55,745 nucleotides of DNA from Acetobacteraceae bacterium (GTDB lineage Bacteria; Pseudomonadota; Alphaproteobacteria; Acetobacterales; Acetobacteraceae): assembly GCA_003506895.1 (NCBI GenBank), contig DNXO01000155.1, positions 1-55,745 of the forward strand, written 5' to 3'. Under the pieces are notes generated by a model. The model did no database searches. It was not told the DNA's origin and saw only the letters and a list, made by a program, of their open reading frames with translations. Made by a program: the position numbers and the translations under genes. Shown piece after piece: positions 34,632 to 43,911 of this stretch. Positions within the stretch are counted from its first letter, which is position 1; each line of letters begins with the position of its first letter.

Positions 34632-35618
34632 ATGACGTTGCAACGGCGAACCTTGCTGACCGCTCTTCCCGGCCTTGGGATTGGTGCGACGCTTCTGGCC
34701 ACATCATTCCGTCCGGCGCGTGCGGCCGGCCCAATCCGCATCGGCGTACTGATCCCCGGTTCCAAGTCGGACAAGGGCTGGATGGAAAGCGGCTATGACG
34801 GCCTTGTCGTGTCGGAAAAGAAATACGGCGACAAGATCAAGGTCCAGATGATCGAGAACATCAATTATGGCGACATGGGCCAGGCGCTGACCGCACTGGC
34901 GACGAAGAATGAGCTGGTGATCGGCATCGGTGGCCAGACCCAGGCAGCGATCCTTGGCGTCGCCAAAAAGTTCCCCGCCGTGAAGTTCTCCATCGTCGGT
35001 GGCAACAACGGTGAGGCACCGCCGAACGTCGCCGGGTACGACGTGAAGCAGGCAGAGATCGCCTACGTCGCCGGCGCGGTGGCGGCGATGCTGTCAAAGA
35101 ACGGCGCGGTCAGCTACGTCGGCGGTATGCAGATTCCGTCCATCGTCAATGCCGGCAAGGAATTCGGCATGGGCGCCAAATCGATCAACCCGAGCATCAA
35201 GTATTTTGAGAACTACACAGGCGATTTCGACGACGTGGCGAAGGCCAAGGAGGCGACGCTCGCGGCCATCGCGCAGGGGGCGGACGTTCATTACCACATC
35301 CTGAACCTGGGCCTTCGCGGCATGGAACAGGCGGCGCGCGAGAAAGGCACCCACATCATCGGCAGCTACACCGATCGCTGCGGAACCGATCCGCTCTACG
35401 TGGCCTACAGCATCACCGGCGTCGGCTTCCAGGTATCCTATGCGATCGACCAGATGGTCGCCGGGGCCTGGAAGCCCGGCTACAAGGCATTTGGCCTCGC
35501 GATGGGTCCAAGTGCCTCCGACATGGTCGCCTGCGGCGCGACACCCGAGATGAAGGCGAAGATCGCGGCAATCGAAAGCGATATCAAATCCGGCAAGATC
35601 AAGGTCCTGGAAGGCTGA
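34632..35618 (+). CDS. BMP-family ABC transporter substrate-binding protein
   Basis: 328-residue periplasmic binding protein of the Bmp/PnrA (Med) type, the receptor for nucleoside-like ligands in ABC importers. It begins with a twin-arginine-type signal (MTLQRRTLLTALPGLGIGAT) and a likely cleavage site after ARA near residue 32; there is no lipobox. Family motifs follow: IRIGVLIPGSKSDKGWMESG, NELVIGIGGQTQAAI, YVAGAVAAMLSKNGAVSYVG and HYHILNLGLRGMEQAAREKG. ATG 34632 was chosen over a longer open frame from 34248 because the upstream part lacks protein character and the Tat signal starts here. It is the first gene of a four-gene importer operon. The ligand cannot be read from sequence. Confidence 0.93.
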   Translation: MTLQRRTLLTALPGLGIGATLLATSFRPARAAGPIRIGVLIPGSKSDKGWMESGYDGLVVSEKKYGDKIKVQMIENINYGDMGQALTALATKNELVIGIGGQTQAAILGVAKKFPAVKFSIVGGNNGEAPPNVAGYDVKQAEIAYVAGAVAAMLSKNGAVSYVGGMQIPSIVNAGKEFGMGAKSINPSIKYFENYTGDFDDVAKAKEATLAAIAQGADVHYHILNLGLRGMEQAAREKGTHIIGSYTDRCGTDPLYVAYSITGVGFQVSYAIDQMVAGAWKPGYKAFGLAMGPSASDMVACGATPEMKAKIAAIESDIKSGKIKVLEG

Positions 35619-35642
35619 GGCATCGGCTGAAGTAACCGATCC

Positions 35643-37217
35643 ATGCCAGACACGGCCGGAACGGAGCGCGAGCCGAACCGCTTGCTGACGCTTACCGGCG
35701 TCACCAAGCGGTTCGGTGCGCTGACCGCCCTCAATGCCGTTTCGCTCAATATCGCGCCGGGCGAAATCCATTGCATGCTCGGCGAGAACGGCGCCGGCAA
35801 ATCGACGTTGTGCAACGTCATCTTCGGCATTCACCCGCCGGATGAAGGCACCATGCTGCTCAACGGCGCACCCTACCGGCCATCCGGTCCAGCGGACGCG
35901 CTGCGAAAGGGTATCGCGATGGTCCACCAGCATTTCAGCCTGGTGCCGGACCTGACGGTCGTGGACAACCTGCTGCTCGGGCAGGCACGCGGCATTCTGG
36001 ACCGGGGTGCCTGCGCGGCCCAGATCGAAAAACTATCCGCGGAATACGGGCTGGCCCTGGCCCCGTTCGCGAAGATCCAGGACCTCTCCGTTGGAGAGCG
36101 GCAGCGCGTCGAGATCATCAAATGCCTCATGCGTAACCCTCGCCTGCTGGTGCTCGACGAACCCACGGCGGTCCTTCTGCCGCCCGAGATCGCCTCGCTG
36201 ATCGATGTCTGCCGCCGCGTCGCCGCACGCGGCTGCGGAGTCATGCTGGTCACCCACAAGCTGGCGGAAATCAAAAGCGTGGCGACGCGTGCGACGGTGC
36301 TGCGCGGCGGGAAAACGGTCGCCGTGTCCGCCAATCCGGCTGACGATATCGGCATGTTGGTGCGGGCAATGATCCAGCGTGAGCTCGGACCGCTCGACAA
36401 TACCGCCGAGGCCGCGCTCGGTATCACCGAACCCGCCACCGCCGGCGAACCAACCACCGAACGGCCGCGCGACATCGTGGCCCAGATCGACGGGCTGAGC
36501 CTTCTCGACCCCCAGGGCGTCAAGCGGCTGGATAACGTCACGATCGAAATCGGCCGCGGTGAGATCGTTGGCATCGCCGGCGTCGAGGGCAACGGCCAGA
36601 GCGAACTCTCTGCCATCCTGTCCGGTATGATGCGTCCCACCAGCGGCCTTTTCTCGGTACAAGACAGCGACCTGACCGGCCGGGGGCCAAAGGAGATCAC
36701 CGCCGCGGGCGTCGGTGTCGTGCCGGAAGATCGGCACGCCGTCGGCTGCGTAACCGCGATGAGCGTCGCGGAAAACATGTTCCTCGGCCGCCTGGAGTCG
36801 TTTTCCCACTTCGGCCTGTTGCGCCGGGCGGCGTTTCATGAGGCCGCTTCGGCCATGATGCAGCGCTTCGACGTGCGGGCCAGTGGACCCGGCGCCGCCT
36901 TCTCCTCCCTGTCCGGCGGCAATCAGCAGAAGGCCGTGCTGGCTCGGGAGTTGACGCTGCCCAACCTAGCCTTCCTGGTCGCCGCTCAGCCCACCCGTGG
37001 TCTGGATGTGGGCGCCGTGGAAGCGGTCTATGGCCATATCCGTGAGGCCTGCCGGCGCGGCGTCGGCGTACTCCTGATTTCCTCGGAACTGGACGAACTG
37101 CTGGCGGTCGCCGACCGCATCGTCGTCTTCTATCGCGGCCGGATCGTCGGCACCTGTCCCGCGAGCCCCGCCTATCGCGAGCGTGTCGGCATCATGATGT
37201 CGGGCCAGCCAGCATGA
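35643..37217 (+). CDS. ABC transporter ATP-binding protein, duplicated (nucleoside/BMP type)
   Basis: 524-residue ATPase with two ABC domains. The first (about 15-265) has Walker A GENGAGKST (47-55), a signature segment (LSVGERQRVEIIK), Walker B RLLVLDEPTAV and the H-loop TH in VMLVTHKLAE. The second (about 285-515) has the family's degenerate Walker A (GVEGNGQSEL), LSGGNQQKAVLAREL and VAAQPTRGLDVGA. Such asymmetric duplicated ATPases power BMP-type nucleoside importers. ATG 35643 follows the binding-protein stop by 24 bases. The stop overlaps the next gene's start by 4 bases. Confidence 0.94.
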   Translation: MPDTAGTEREPNRLLTLTGVTKRFGALTALNAVSLNIAPGEIHCMLGENGAGKSTLCNVIFGIHPPDEGTMLLNGAPYRPSGPADALRKGIAMVHQHFSLVPDLTVVDNLLLGQARGILDRGACAAQIEKLSAEYGLALAPFAKIQDLSVGERQRVEIIKCLMRNPRLLVLDEPTAVLLPPEIASLIDVCRRVAARGCGVMLVTHKLAEIKSVATRATVLRGGKTVAVSANPADDIGMLVRAMIQRELGPLDNTAEAALGITEPATAGEPTTERPRDIVAQIDGLSLLDPQGVKRLDNVTIEIGRGEIVGIAGVEGNGQSELSAILSGMMRPTSGLFSVQDSDLTGRGPKEITAAGVGVVPEDRHAVGCVTAMSVAENMFLGRLESFSHFGLLRRAAFHEAASAMMQRFDVRASGPGAAFSSLSGGNQQKAVLARELTLPNLAFLVAAQPTRGLDVGAVEAVYGHIREACRRGVGVLLISSELDELLAVADRIVVFYRGRIVGTCPASPAYRERVGIMMSGQPA

Positions 37218-38275
37218 GCCGCCGCATGCTGCCCGGCCCGGGCATCTTGATCTCCATCGGCGCCGTTCTGGCGGCGGTCCTGCTCGGTGTTGCCCTGATC
37301 GCCCTGATCGGCGTGTCGATCGGTGATGCGCTGGACGCGTTCGTGGACGGCACCATCGGCTCCGCCTATGCTATTGCCGCATCGCTCAACCGCAGCGTCG
37401 TGTTCGCCCTGGTCGGCATCGGCTTCGTGTTCGCCAACCGCGCGAACCTGACCAATGTCGGCGGTGAGGGCCAGATCGCGATGGGTGGCATCGCTGCCAC
37501 GGCGACCGCCCTGTATGGCCATGTTGGCGACTTGTCGCTCGGTTTGCCCTTCATCCTCCCGATGCTGGCGGCGGTCGTCGCGGGTGCGTTGTGGGGTGGA
37601 CTGGCCGGCATACTGAAAACGCGCGCCGGAACGAACGAAGTCATCTCCACGCTGTTGCTGTCATTTATCGCGGTGTGGGTTCTGTATTGGTGCGTGCAAT
37701 CCAATGCCTTGCTTCGGCAGCCGATGACCAACTCCGCCACATTGCCGGAATCGCTGGAAATTCCTGACCTGACCAAACTGCCCCTGGTGACGACCGATCC
37801 GTCGCTGCCATTGAACATCGGCCTGCCGTTGACCCTGCTGATCGCCGTTACCGTCGCCATCCTCCTCAGCCGAGGCACAACTGGAATCCGGCTGCGGGCG
37901 ATCGGGCTCAACCCCGTAGCGGCCCGCCGAGCGGGAATTGCCACCGAATGGTATGCGGTGGCGGCGATGTTGGTGGCGGGCGGCCTGGGCGGATTGGCGG
38001 GCGCGCTGATGCTGCAAGGTGACCAGTATGTGCTGAAGGATGGGTTTTCCTCTGGCTACGGCTTCGACGGCCTGGTCGTCGGCCTGCTGGCCCGCGGTTC
38101 TGTCACCGGCGTGATCGCCAGCGCACTGCTGTTCGGCTTCCTGCGTTCCGGCGGCATCTCCATGGAGTTGGAGGCGGGTGTTCCGTCAGCGGTGGTGTTG
38201 GTGATCCAGGGGATCATCGTCGTCGCGTTGGCTGGCGCCGTCTATTGGATCGACCGGCGAGGGACATCGCGATGA
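37214..38275 (+). CDS. ABC transporter permease (BMP/nucleoside type, subunit 1)
   Basis: 353-residue inner membrane permease of the BPD_transp_2 (branched-chain amino acid/nucleoside/ribose) family. It has about 8-9 hydrophobic segments, with family signatures FANRANLTNVGGEGQIAMGG, RAGTNEVISTLLLSFIAVWV, and the cytoplasmic coupling region GIRLRAIGLNPVAARRAGI. A last conserved stretch is GYGFDGLVVGLLARGS. The start codon overlaps the ATPase stop (ATGA) and its own stop overlaps the next permease start, so all are translationally coupled. Confidence 0.93.
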   Translation: MSRRMLPGPGILISIGAVLAAVLLGVALIALIGVSIGDALDAFVDGTIGSAYAIAASLNRSVVFALVGIGFVFANRANLTNVGGEGQIAMGGIAATATALYGHVGDLSLGLPFILPMLAAVVAGALWGGLAGILKTRAGTNEVISTLLLSFIAVWVLYWCVQSNALLRQPMTNSATLPESLEIPDLTKLPLVTTDPSLPLNIGLPLTLLIAVTVAILLSRGTTGIRLRAIGLNPVAARRAGIATEWYAVAAMLVAGGLGGLAGALMLQGDQYVLKDGFSSGYGFDGLVVGLLARGSVTGVIASALLFGFLRSGGISMELEAGVPSAVVLVIQGIIVVALAGAVYWIDRRGTSR

Positions 38276-39186
38276 TCAGTGCGGAATCGGCTGCTGTCTT
38301 CATCGGTTCGTCTATCCGGCTGGCGACGCCCCTGCTGATGGGCGGGATAGGTGAACTGGTCAGCGAGCGAGCCGGCGTGCTGAACATGAGCGTCGAGGGC
38401 ATGATGCTGACGGGGGCCTTTGCCGGCGCGGTCGGGTCCTGGGCGACCGGCCAGCCGGTTCTGGGGCTTGCGATCGGACTGCTGGCCGTGCTGCCCGTGG
38501 CCCTGTTGCAGGCGTGGTTGAGCAACACCTTGCGGGCGAATCAGGTCGTCAGCGGCATCGGTATCAATATCTTGGTTCTGGGCGCAACCACGCTGGGCTA
38601 CCGCGAGATTTTCGGTGAGCGTTCCAGCGACGAAATCCCCGGTTTCGGCAAATGGGCGCCGCCCTTTCTGGGCGACATACCGGTGTTCGGGCAGGCGGTG
38701 TTCCTGCAGGTCTGGATCGTTTATCTGGGATTGGCGATCGCGGTCGCTACCGCTCTGGTCCTGCGGTTCACCGCCATCGGCCTCGCGGTCCACGCGGCGG
38801 GCATGGAGCCGCGAGCGGTGGACAAATCAGGCCTGTCGGTTCGGAAAATCCGTTATGGAGCCGTGATGTTCACCGGCTTGATGTCGGCGTTGGGCGGCAC
38901 CTTCCTGTCGATCGGTGATATTCACACTTTCACCGAGGGCATGACCCGCGGCGCAGGCTACCTAGCCATCGCCGCGGTGATCTTCGGGAACTGGAAGATT
39001 GGCCGAACCATTGGTGCCTGCCTTCTGTTCGGCGGTGCGACTGCACTGCAGTTCCAGTTGCCGGCCATGGGCGTGGACGTTCCGAACGCTCTGCTGATCA
39101 TGCTGCCGTATCTACTTGCCTTCCTTGCAGTCGCGGGCCTCGTCGGCCGGCAGAGCGCGCCCTCATCGCTGACTGTGCCATGGTGA
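38272..39186 (+). CDS. ABC transporter permease (BMP/nucleoside type, subunit 2)
   Basis: 304-residue partner permease of the same family. Signatures: ATPLLMGGIGELVSERAGVL, NMSVEGMMLTGAFAGAVGS, NTLRANQVVSGIGINILVLG, AVHAAGMEPRAVDKSGLSVR and MTRGAGYLAIAAVIFGNWKI. ATG 38272 was chosen because it overlaps the previous stop (ATGA); an in-frame start at 38245 would add nine polar residues. The operon ends here. The next 213 bases up to the convergent DUF4239 gene hold no gene, only a GC-rich inverted repeat (39199-39205 with 39232-39238) without a T-run. Confidence 0.93.
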   Translation: MISAESAAVFIGSSIRLATPLLMGGIGELVSERAGVLNMSVEGMMLTGAFAGAVGSWATGQPVLGLAIGLLAVLPVALLQAWLSNTLRANQVVSGIGINILVLGATTLGYREIFGERSSDEIPGFGKWAPPFLGDIPVFGQAVFLQVWIVYLGLAIAVATALVLRFTAIGLAVHAAGMEPRAVDKSGLSVRKIRYGAVMFTGLMSALGGTFLSIGDIHTFTEGMTRGAGYLAIAAVIFGNWKIGRTIGACLLFGGATALQFQLPAMGVDVPNALLIMLPYLLAFLAVAGLVGRQSAPSSLTVPW

Positions 39187-39399
39187 GGGAAGGACGGCCC
39201 ACCCCGCGCCGGATAGGAACCGTGCCCGGATGGGGTGGCAGAAGGCGTCTGGCGGTTCAGAAGACGTGCCGGTTTTCACGGCCGCGTGGGTTCACTCGGA
39301 CGTTGCCGGTTGCGAAACCGAAGTTGGATGCGCTGCTGGCGGCGATCAATGCGATTCTCGAGGCTAGGATCGTCCCGAACAAATGGGGCCGCCTCGGTA

Positions 39400-40176
39400 C
39401 TAGGGCGGGATGCCTTGGGCAGCATCGACGAGCGCCTGAACGGGAACCTGTATCAGTCCACGATGTGGACTGTCGAGATCAATCACCAATAAAATCAATG
39501 CGCCGACTGTAACCGCCATGATCAGGTGGGGCAACAATCGTCGCGCTCCCGTAGCGCCGGCGTTGTATCCGGCGAACATCATCGCAACAATCGCAACGGA
39601 CATCAGCATCAACACGACCGGGACCGGGACGTGATAACGTAGAGCCGTGATCCTCCGCTCATGAATGTTGTTCATTTCATTCAATGAAGCGACGAACCGG
39701 TGCGCAGGCAGCGACTGCGGAGCCGTTGTGGTGACGGCAACGGCTTGCTGCCAAAGCTGAGCCTGAAGTTCCAGCGATCGACCGATCTCGCGCTCCATCT
39801 TCCGCGGGTCGAAGGGTATGCCGAGGTTGAGCCGGACCCCGGCGTAGTCGCGCAACAGAGTTAGAATAGCGCCCTGCGCCGGCTGGGGAAGCATCAGCGC
39901 GAAGTTTGCCGTGCTGCTGATGGCGTTGGCCTCCTCCAGAACCATCAGGCGGCGCGTGTCGAAACGCGACAGCGAGGTTGAGAAACTGAAGGCGAGCAGC
40001 AACGCAAGGAGGCCGAGCGCTGCACCTGTCAGTGTGCCGAGGTCCGGACGTTCACGATCCAATCGACGAAGCCGCAGACCAAGGCGGTGTCCAAGTTCGC
40101 CGGCAGCCGCGATCACGAGGATGACCGCCGGGTAGAGGATCGCCAAGTTGATCTGAAACAGCCGTTCGAGTGTCAC
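39400..40176 (-). CDS. DUF4239 (bestrophin-like) membrane protein
   Basis: 258-residue inner membrane protein of the DUF4239 'bestrophin-like' family; function unknown. Four hydrophobic stretches: AILYPAVILVIAAAGELGH, LTGAALGLLALLLAFSFSTS, VVLMLMSVAIVAMMFAGYNA and LIMAVTVGALILLVIDLDSP. Between the second and third is the family's cytoplasmic helical region (FDTRRLMVLEEANAISSTAN). The ending DLDSPHRGLIQVP is typical. The start is GTG 40176, with a strong AGGAAGGA site 6 bases upstream. Members are often found beside sulfatase and phosphatase genes, as here. Confidence 0.85.
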   Translation of the reverse strand: MTLERLFQINLAILYPAVILVIAAAGELGHRLGLRLRRLDRERPDLGTLTGAALGLLALLLAFSFSTSLSRFDTRRLMVLEEANAISSTANFALMLPQPAQGAILTLLRDYAGVRLNLGIPFDPRKMEREIGRSLELQAQLWQQAVAVTTTAPQSLPAHRFVASLNEMNNIHERRITALRYHVPVPVVLMLMSVAIVAMMFAGYNAGATGARRLLPHLIMAVTVGALILLVIDLDSPHRGLIQVPVQALVDAAQGIPP

Positions 40177-40510
40177 TTTCGGTCCTTCCTGGGCCCCGAA
40201 CCGCGCAGATGCGGCAACCGTTCAGCCGACAAGTCGGAGAGGCCGTTACCGAGATTATGGAATGCTTCGATGGTGCGTGACCGACGTTAGGAGGTCTATG
40301 CGAAATTGGCATTACCGTCCGTTCTGGTGTTTCCTCAGGGCAGTACAACAGCCGGCGTCCGCCAGGTCAGATATCAGGCAAGCGTGCGCCCCGCGCGAAC
40401 ATGCTCGGAGCCGATCCCTGGCATTCGGCGCTTGCCGAAATGGCATAGCGGAAAGTGAGCACAGAGCATACGCCCACTCGACGCTACGATTGGTGCAGGG
40501 GACAAAATCG
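40177..40510. other. Divergent intergenic region, no gene recognised
   Basis: Between the DUF4239 gene (minus) and the HAD phosphatase gene (plus). It presumably carries both promoters. An open frame runs into it from the phosphatase gene but encodes no signal-peptide or domain character. I see no convincing operator or terminator. Confidence 0.4.
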
Positions 40511-41575
40511 ATGCAAGCAAGCAACCCGGCGCAAGTGGGCGGCCTCAGGCGCCGGTCGCTGATCCTGGGGGTCGCGACGACAGCCGCGTTTGCGTCGAAA
40601 GCGTTACACGTGCCTGCACGGGGTCAAACGCCTGCCGATCCGCTGGCTTCGTGGAACGAAGGACCCGCGAAACAGGCAATCCTGAGCTTTGTTCGTGCCA
40701 CAACCGATCCATCGAACAAAAATTTCGTGGTAGTCAAAGACCGCATCGCCACGTTTGACCAGGACGGCACGCTTTGGGTGGAGCATCCACTTTACGCACA
40801 GGCCATGTTTGCGCTCGATCGCCTTCGGGCTATGGCGCCGGATCATCCCGAGTGGAATTCCATCGAGCCATTCAAGACTGTGCTGTCAGGTGACTTGTCG
40901 GCCTTGATTGCCTTTACCGAGAAGGATTGGGCCGAAATCGTGGGGGTTACTCATGCGGGTATGAGTAACGACGCGTTCATGGATATCGTTGCAAGTTGGC
41001 TTCAGACAGCCGAGCATCCTCGGTTCAAGCGGCCGTACACCCAGTTGGTCTATCAACCGATGCTCGAAGTCATGGAGCATCTTCGGGCCAACGGGTTCAA
41101 AACTTACATCGTCACTGGAGGCGGGCAGGAATTTGTGCGGGTCTACGCCGAACATGTCTACGGTGTCCCGCCTGAGCAGGTGGTGGGATCAAGTATCGTC
41201 ACACAATACCAAATGAAGGGCGATCAGCCGATCCTGATGCGCATGCCAAAGCCATTCTTCATTGATGATGGCGTTGGCAAACCTATCGGGATCAACATGT
41301 TTATCGGCAAGCGCCCCTATGCCGCATTCGGAAATTCCGACGGTGATCGGGCCATGCTGGAATGGACCGCCGCCGGTGCCGGCGCTCGACTGGAGATGCT
41401 TGTTCATCACGACGATCCGACGCGAGAATATGCGTATGGCCCCGCCGGCAGCCTTCCGGATACGAAACTTGGCACATTTTCCGATGCGTTGATGGCCGAA
41501 TCCCAATCGCACGGCTGGTCCGTAATCAGCATGAAAAGCGACTGGAAACGGATATTCCCGTTCGACCCGGGATGA
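40511..41575 (+). CDS. Exported HAD-family phosphatase
   Basis: 354-residue haloacid-dehalogenase-superfamily hydrolase, likely a periplasmic phosphatase. A twin-arginine-type signal (GLRRRSLILGVATTAAFASK) opens the protein. HAD motif I is FDQDGT with D83 and D85, motif II lies in YIVTGGG, and the late motif is FGNSDGDRAML. The cap region is helical (about residues 95-190). ATG 40511 was chosen because an AGGGGA site lies about 7 bases upstream and the Tat signal begins there; the longer frame from 40262 lacks support. It leads a plus-strand run with the 2H-like protein and the outer membrane barrel. Substrate unknown. Confidence 0.87.
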   Translation: MQASNPAQVGGLRRRSLILGVATTAAFASKALHVPARGQTPADPLASWNEGPAKQAILSFVRATTDPSNKNFVVVKDRIATFDQDGTLWVEHPLYAQAMFALDRLRAMAPDHPEWNSIEPFKTVLSGDLSALIAFTEKDWAEIVGVTHAGMSNDAFMDIVASWLQTAEHPRFKRPYTQLVYQPMLEVMEHLRANGFKTYIVTGGGQEFVRVYAEHVYGVPPEQVVGSSIVTQYQMKGDQPILMRMPKPFFIDDGVGKPIGINMFIGKRPYAAFGNSDGDRAMLEWTAAGAGARLEMLVHHDDPTREYAYGPAGSLPDTKLGTFSDALMAESQSHGWSVISMKSDWKRIFPFDPG

Positions 41576-41655
41576 GCCATGTCGCCAGATTGCCTGTCAC
41601 GGGTGATGGGCAAGCAGATTGATCGGCCGAAAGGCTGTATCACAAGGAGGATCCA

Positions 41656-42375
41656 ATGATCGAACATGTGAAGGTCTTGGCCGCGCTCGTCATCGGTTCG
41701 GCGTCGTTTCTGGGCTCCGTGCAGAGGTCGAGCGCGACGACGAGCGCCGTGACGGCGATCGATATTCTCTTAAATCCCGACGAAACGGTGATTAAGGCCG
41801 CTGAGGCGGTCAATGCCCGCATGCTTCGGGACTTCCCGAAAGGCTTTTCCCTGGACGCTACGCACCGTCCGCATATCACGCTGCTGCAACGCTATGTGCG
41901 CACGGCAGATTTGGACAATATCTATACCGTCGTCGATCGCATTTTTCGTAAGGAGGCGGTGACCGGCTTCAAGTTGAAGGCGACAAAGCATTACTATATC
42001 CCTTCGGGGGAAATCGGCCTTTCTGGCATCGTCATCGAGACGACCGCCGATCTACTCCGTTTGCAACAGGAGTTGATCGATGCGGTTGCCGCATTCACTG
42101 TGAAGTCCGGAACGTCCGCGGCATTTATTACGGCGCCCGGCGATCCCGAGATCAACCAAGGTACGATGCACTATATCGAGGTATTTGTCCCCGAACATTC
42201 CGGGACGAAATTCCTTCCGCATGTCTCGACTGGCATCGCCACCCGGGCTTATCTGGACAAGATGATGGCCGAACCGTTTGAGTCTTTCACCTTCTCACCC
42301 ATTGGCGCTGCCATCTACCACCTTGGGGACTTCGGAACCGCGCGGACGGAACTTAGGGCCTTTGATGTGAAATAG
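41656..42375 (+). CDS. Exported 2H-phosphoesterase-like (2'-5' RNA ligase fold) protein
   Basis: 239-residue protein with a weak signal peptide (MIEHVKVLAALVIGSASFLG) and both diagnostic 2H motifs: H73-I-T75 in RPHITLLQRYV and H189-V-S191 in LPHVSTGIA. 2H enzymes hydrolyse cyclic phosphodiesters, and the fold includes 2'-5' RNA ligase-like proteins. An exported member is uncommon. ATG 41656 has a perfect AAGGAGGA site 4 bases upstream. The stop lies two bases before the outer membrane protein start. The substrate could be a cyclic phosphate ester passed to or from the HAD phosphatase, which is inference from adjacency. Confidence 0.75.
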   Translation: MIEHVKVLAALVIGSASFLGSVQRSSATTSAVTAIDILLNPDETVIKAAEAVNARMLRDFPKGFSLDATHRPHITLLQRYVRTADLDNIYTVVDRIFRKEAVTGFKLKATKHYYIPSGEIGLSGIVIETTADLLRLQQELIDAVAAFTVKSGTSAAFITAPGDPEINQGTMHYIEVFVPEHSGTKFLPHVSTGIATRAYLDKMMAEPFESFTFSPIGAAIYHLGDFGTARTELRAFDVK

Positions 42376-42377
42376 CG

Positions 42378-43259
42378 ATGGGTCCGTGGATGCCGCGCCG
42401 ACATCAACAAACTGACCTCGACTTGGTCCGGCGCCTTCCCTACGGATTCGCCGCGCTGTTGATCGGTCTCATGACCGCGCTCTGGAATACACAGGCGCGC
42501 GCGCAGCCTGCCCGCGAGGAAACCAATGCGGAGTACGAGGCCGAGACGGTAAATCCCGTAACGCATTTTTATACCATGCCCCTGCGGTACAAGGCATCAT
42601 TCGAGGACGGTTTCTATAACGCCACGGCAAGCTACTTCCAACTCAACAATGCGGTGACACCATTTCGGCTTGACGAAGACTGGTTCCTTATCGCCAGGAG
42701 CTCCGGCTCCTACGTCTTACAGCCACCCAAAAAACAAGGCGAAAGCTGGGGGGACGGGTTCAACAATTTCCAGACGACGCTATTCCTCTCGCCAGCCCGC
42801 GGTGACAGGTTCTTCTGGGGGGCTGGGCCGGTCATCTCTCTTCCAACAGCGACGAATACCGCGACAGGTCAGAACAAGTGGGCCCTCGGACCCTCGTTTG
42901 CGTTCGTTTGGCGCGGCAGTGACGAATGGACTATCGGGTTGGTCACCAATAATGTCTGGAGCGGCGGTACTCCGCAAGGGAACGACACGACAAATAGCTT
43001 TCTCCTGAACCCGATCGCCTCATACCGGTTTGGTGACGGCTGGTCTTTGGGTACATCCCCGAACATCACTTCGAATTGGGCGTCGAAAAGCGATAAGCGC
43101 TGGACTGTGCCCCTCGGGGGAGCGCTGGGCAAAGCATTCAAAATCGGCTCCCAGCCGATGTCGATCAAATACGAATCGTATTATAATGTCATTCGGCCAG
43201 GAGACCATGCCTCAATCTGGGGCGCTCAACTCACCTTAACGCTTCTGTTCGGGAGGTAG
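42378..43259 (+). CDS. Outer membrane beta-barrel transporter-like protein
   Basis: 293-residue protein with an N-terminal signal (FAALLIGLMTALWNTQARAQ) and a beta-barrel pattern of alternating strands ending in an aromatic/hydrophobic strand with a final charged residue (AQLTLTLLFGR). Segments such as FRLDEDWFLIARSSGSYVLQ, FFWGAGPVISLPTATN, NQNKWALGPSFAFVWRG-like NKWALGPSFAFVWRG, and SYRFGDGWSLGTSPNITSNW match the bacterial family often labelled 'transporter' or, misleadingly, 'neuromedin U'. These are frequent neighbours of sulfatases. The gene is translationally close to the upstream 2H-like gene. Likely admits a sulfated or phosphorylated substrate; inference. Confidence 0.8.
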   Translation: MGPWMPRRHQQTDLDLVRRLPYGFAALLIGLMTALWNTQARAQPAREETNAEYEAETVNPVTHFYTMPLRYKASFEDGFYNATASYFQLNNAVTPFRLDEDWFLIARSSGSYVLQPPKKQGESWGDGFNNFQTTLFLSPARGDRFFWGAGPVISLPTATNTATGQNKWALGPSFAFVWRGSDEWTIGLVTNNVWSGGTPQGNDTTNSFLLNPIASYRFGDGWSLGTSPNITSNWASKSDKRWTVPLGGALGKAFKIGSQPMSIKYESYYNVIRPGDHASIWGAQLTLTLLFGR

Positions 43260-43305
43260 GTGATGCAATGTCGAAGTGCCGATCCATCCCCAATGTGCGC
43301 CAGGG

Positions 43306-43689
43306 TCATTTCCTGGACGCAAGACGATTGGCCAGTCCCCGCAGGATCACGTATGGCACGATTGCCAGAATGAAGGCGACAATGATCGCTTCTCCGGGGT
43401 ACACAAAGTGCAACTCGACGAGTTGATATATGACATCAAGAACAACCGCCAGGATGAACACTTTGCCGACACTTTTCCAACCATCCTTTATCATATCGGC
43501 GCGTTGGTCTGAGCCTGTGCCAAGTGCCCAGAAAAACGGCGGATTTTGAGCCTTGGCATCTTTCAATCCATCGAGTATCGCGAAGATCGACGCCATGACT
43601 GGTTGTAGAACAAGCCTGAATTTCATCGGTCCGGTGACCCGGTCGGCAAGGTCGCTCGTGATCCGCACCCAGATATCGTCCATTTTCAT
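43306..43689 (-). CDS. Small conserved inner membrane protein
   Basis: 127-residue protein with an amphipathic N-terminal half (RVTGPMKFRLVLQPVMASIF, then AILDGLKDAKAQNPPFFWAL) and two C-terminal transmembrane segments (VFILAVVLDVIYQLVELHFV; GEAIIVAFILAIVPYVILRG). ATG 43689 has an AGGGG site just upstream. I recognise the type only as a conserved hypothetical found near sulfatase loci. It converges with the outer membrane barrel gene. Confidence 0.7.
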   Translation of the reverse strand: MKMDDIWVRITSDLADRVTGPMKFRLVLQPVMASIFAILDGLKDAKAQNPPFFWALGTGSDQRADMIKDGWKSVGKVFILAVVLDVIYQLVELHFVYPGEAIIVAFILAIVPYVILRGLANRLASRK

Positions 43690-43911
43690 GTGCCCCTGAC
43701 TGTGAACAAACGATTAGACGGCTGCCCGTCTTGGTCTGCACCCTCTCCAACCGTCTTCGCCGCCTCTTGTCAGCTCGGGCGCAAGGCGATCAGCCCGTAA
43801 ACGACACCATCAGTCCTATAGCTAAAATCGTCCCACCTTATCAGGTTGTATTTCCGCAGCGACGAAATTCATAATAGTCGCGCCCGAAAGGAACGCCACA
43901 ACACGCTCTGC

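Noticed and set aside
39199..39238. GC-rich inverted repeat after the importer operon as an intrinsic terminator
   Set aside because: The 7-bp outer stem has a long loop and no T-run; it could still act with Rho, but that cannot be seen.
39180..39512. Small open frame after the ABC permease
   Set aside because: It overlaps the DUF4239 gene on the other strand and has no motif or ribosome-binding site.
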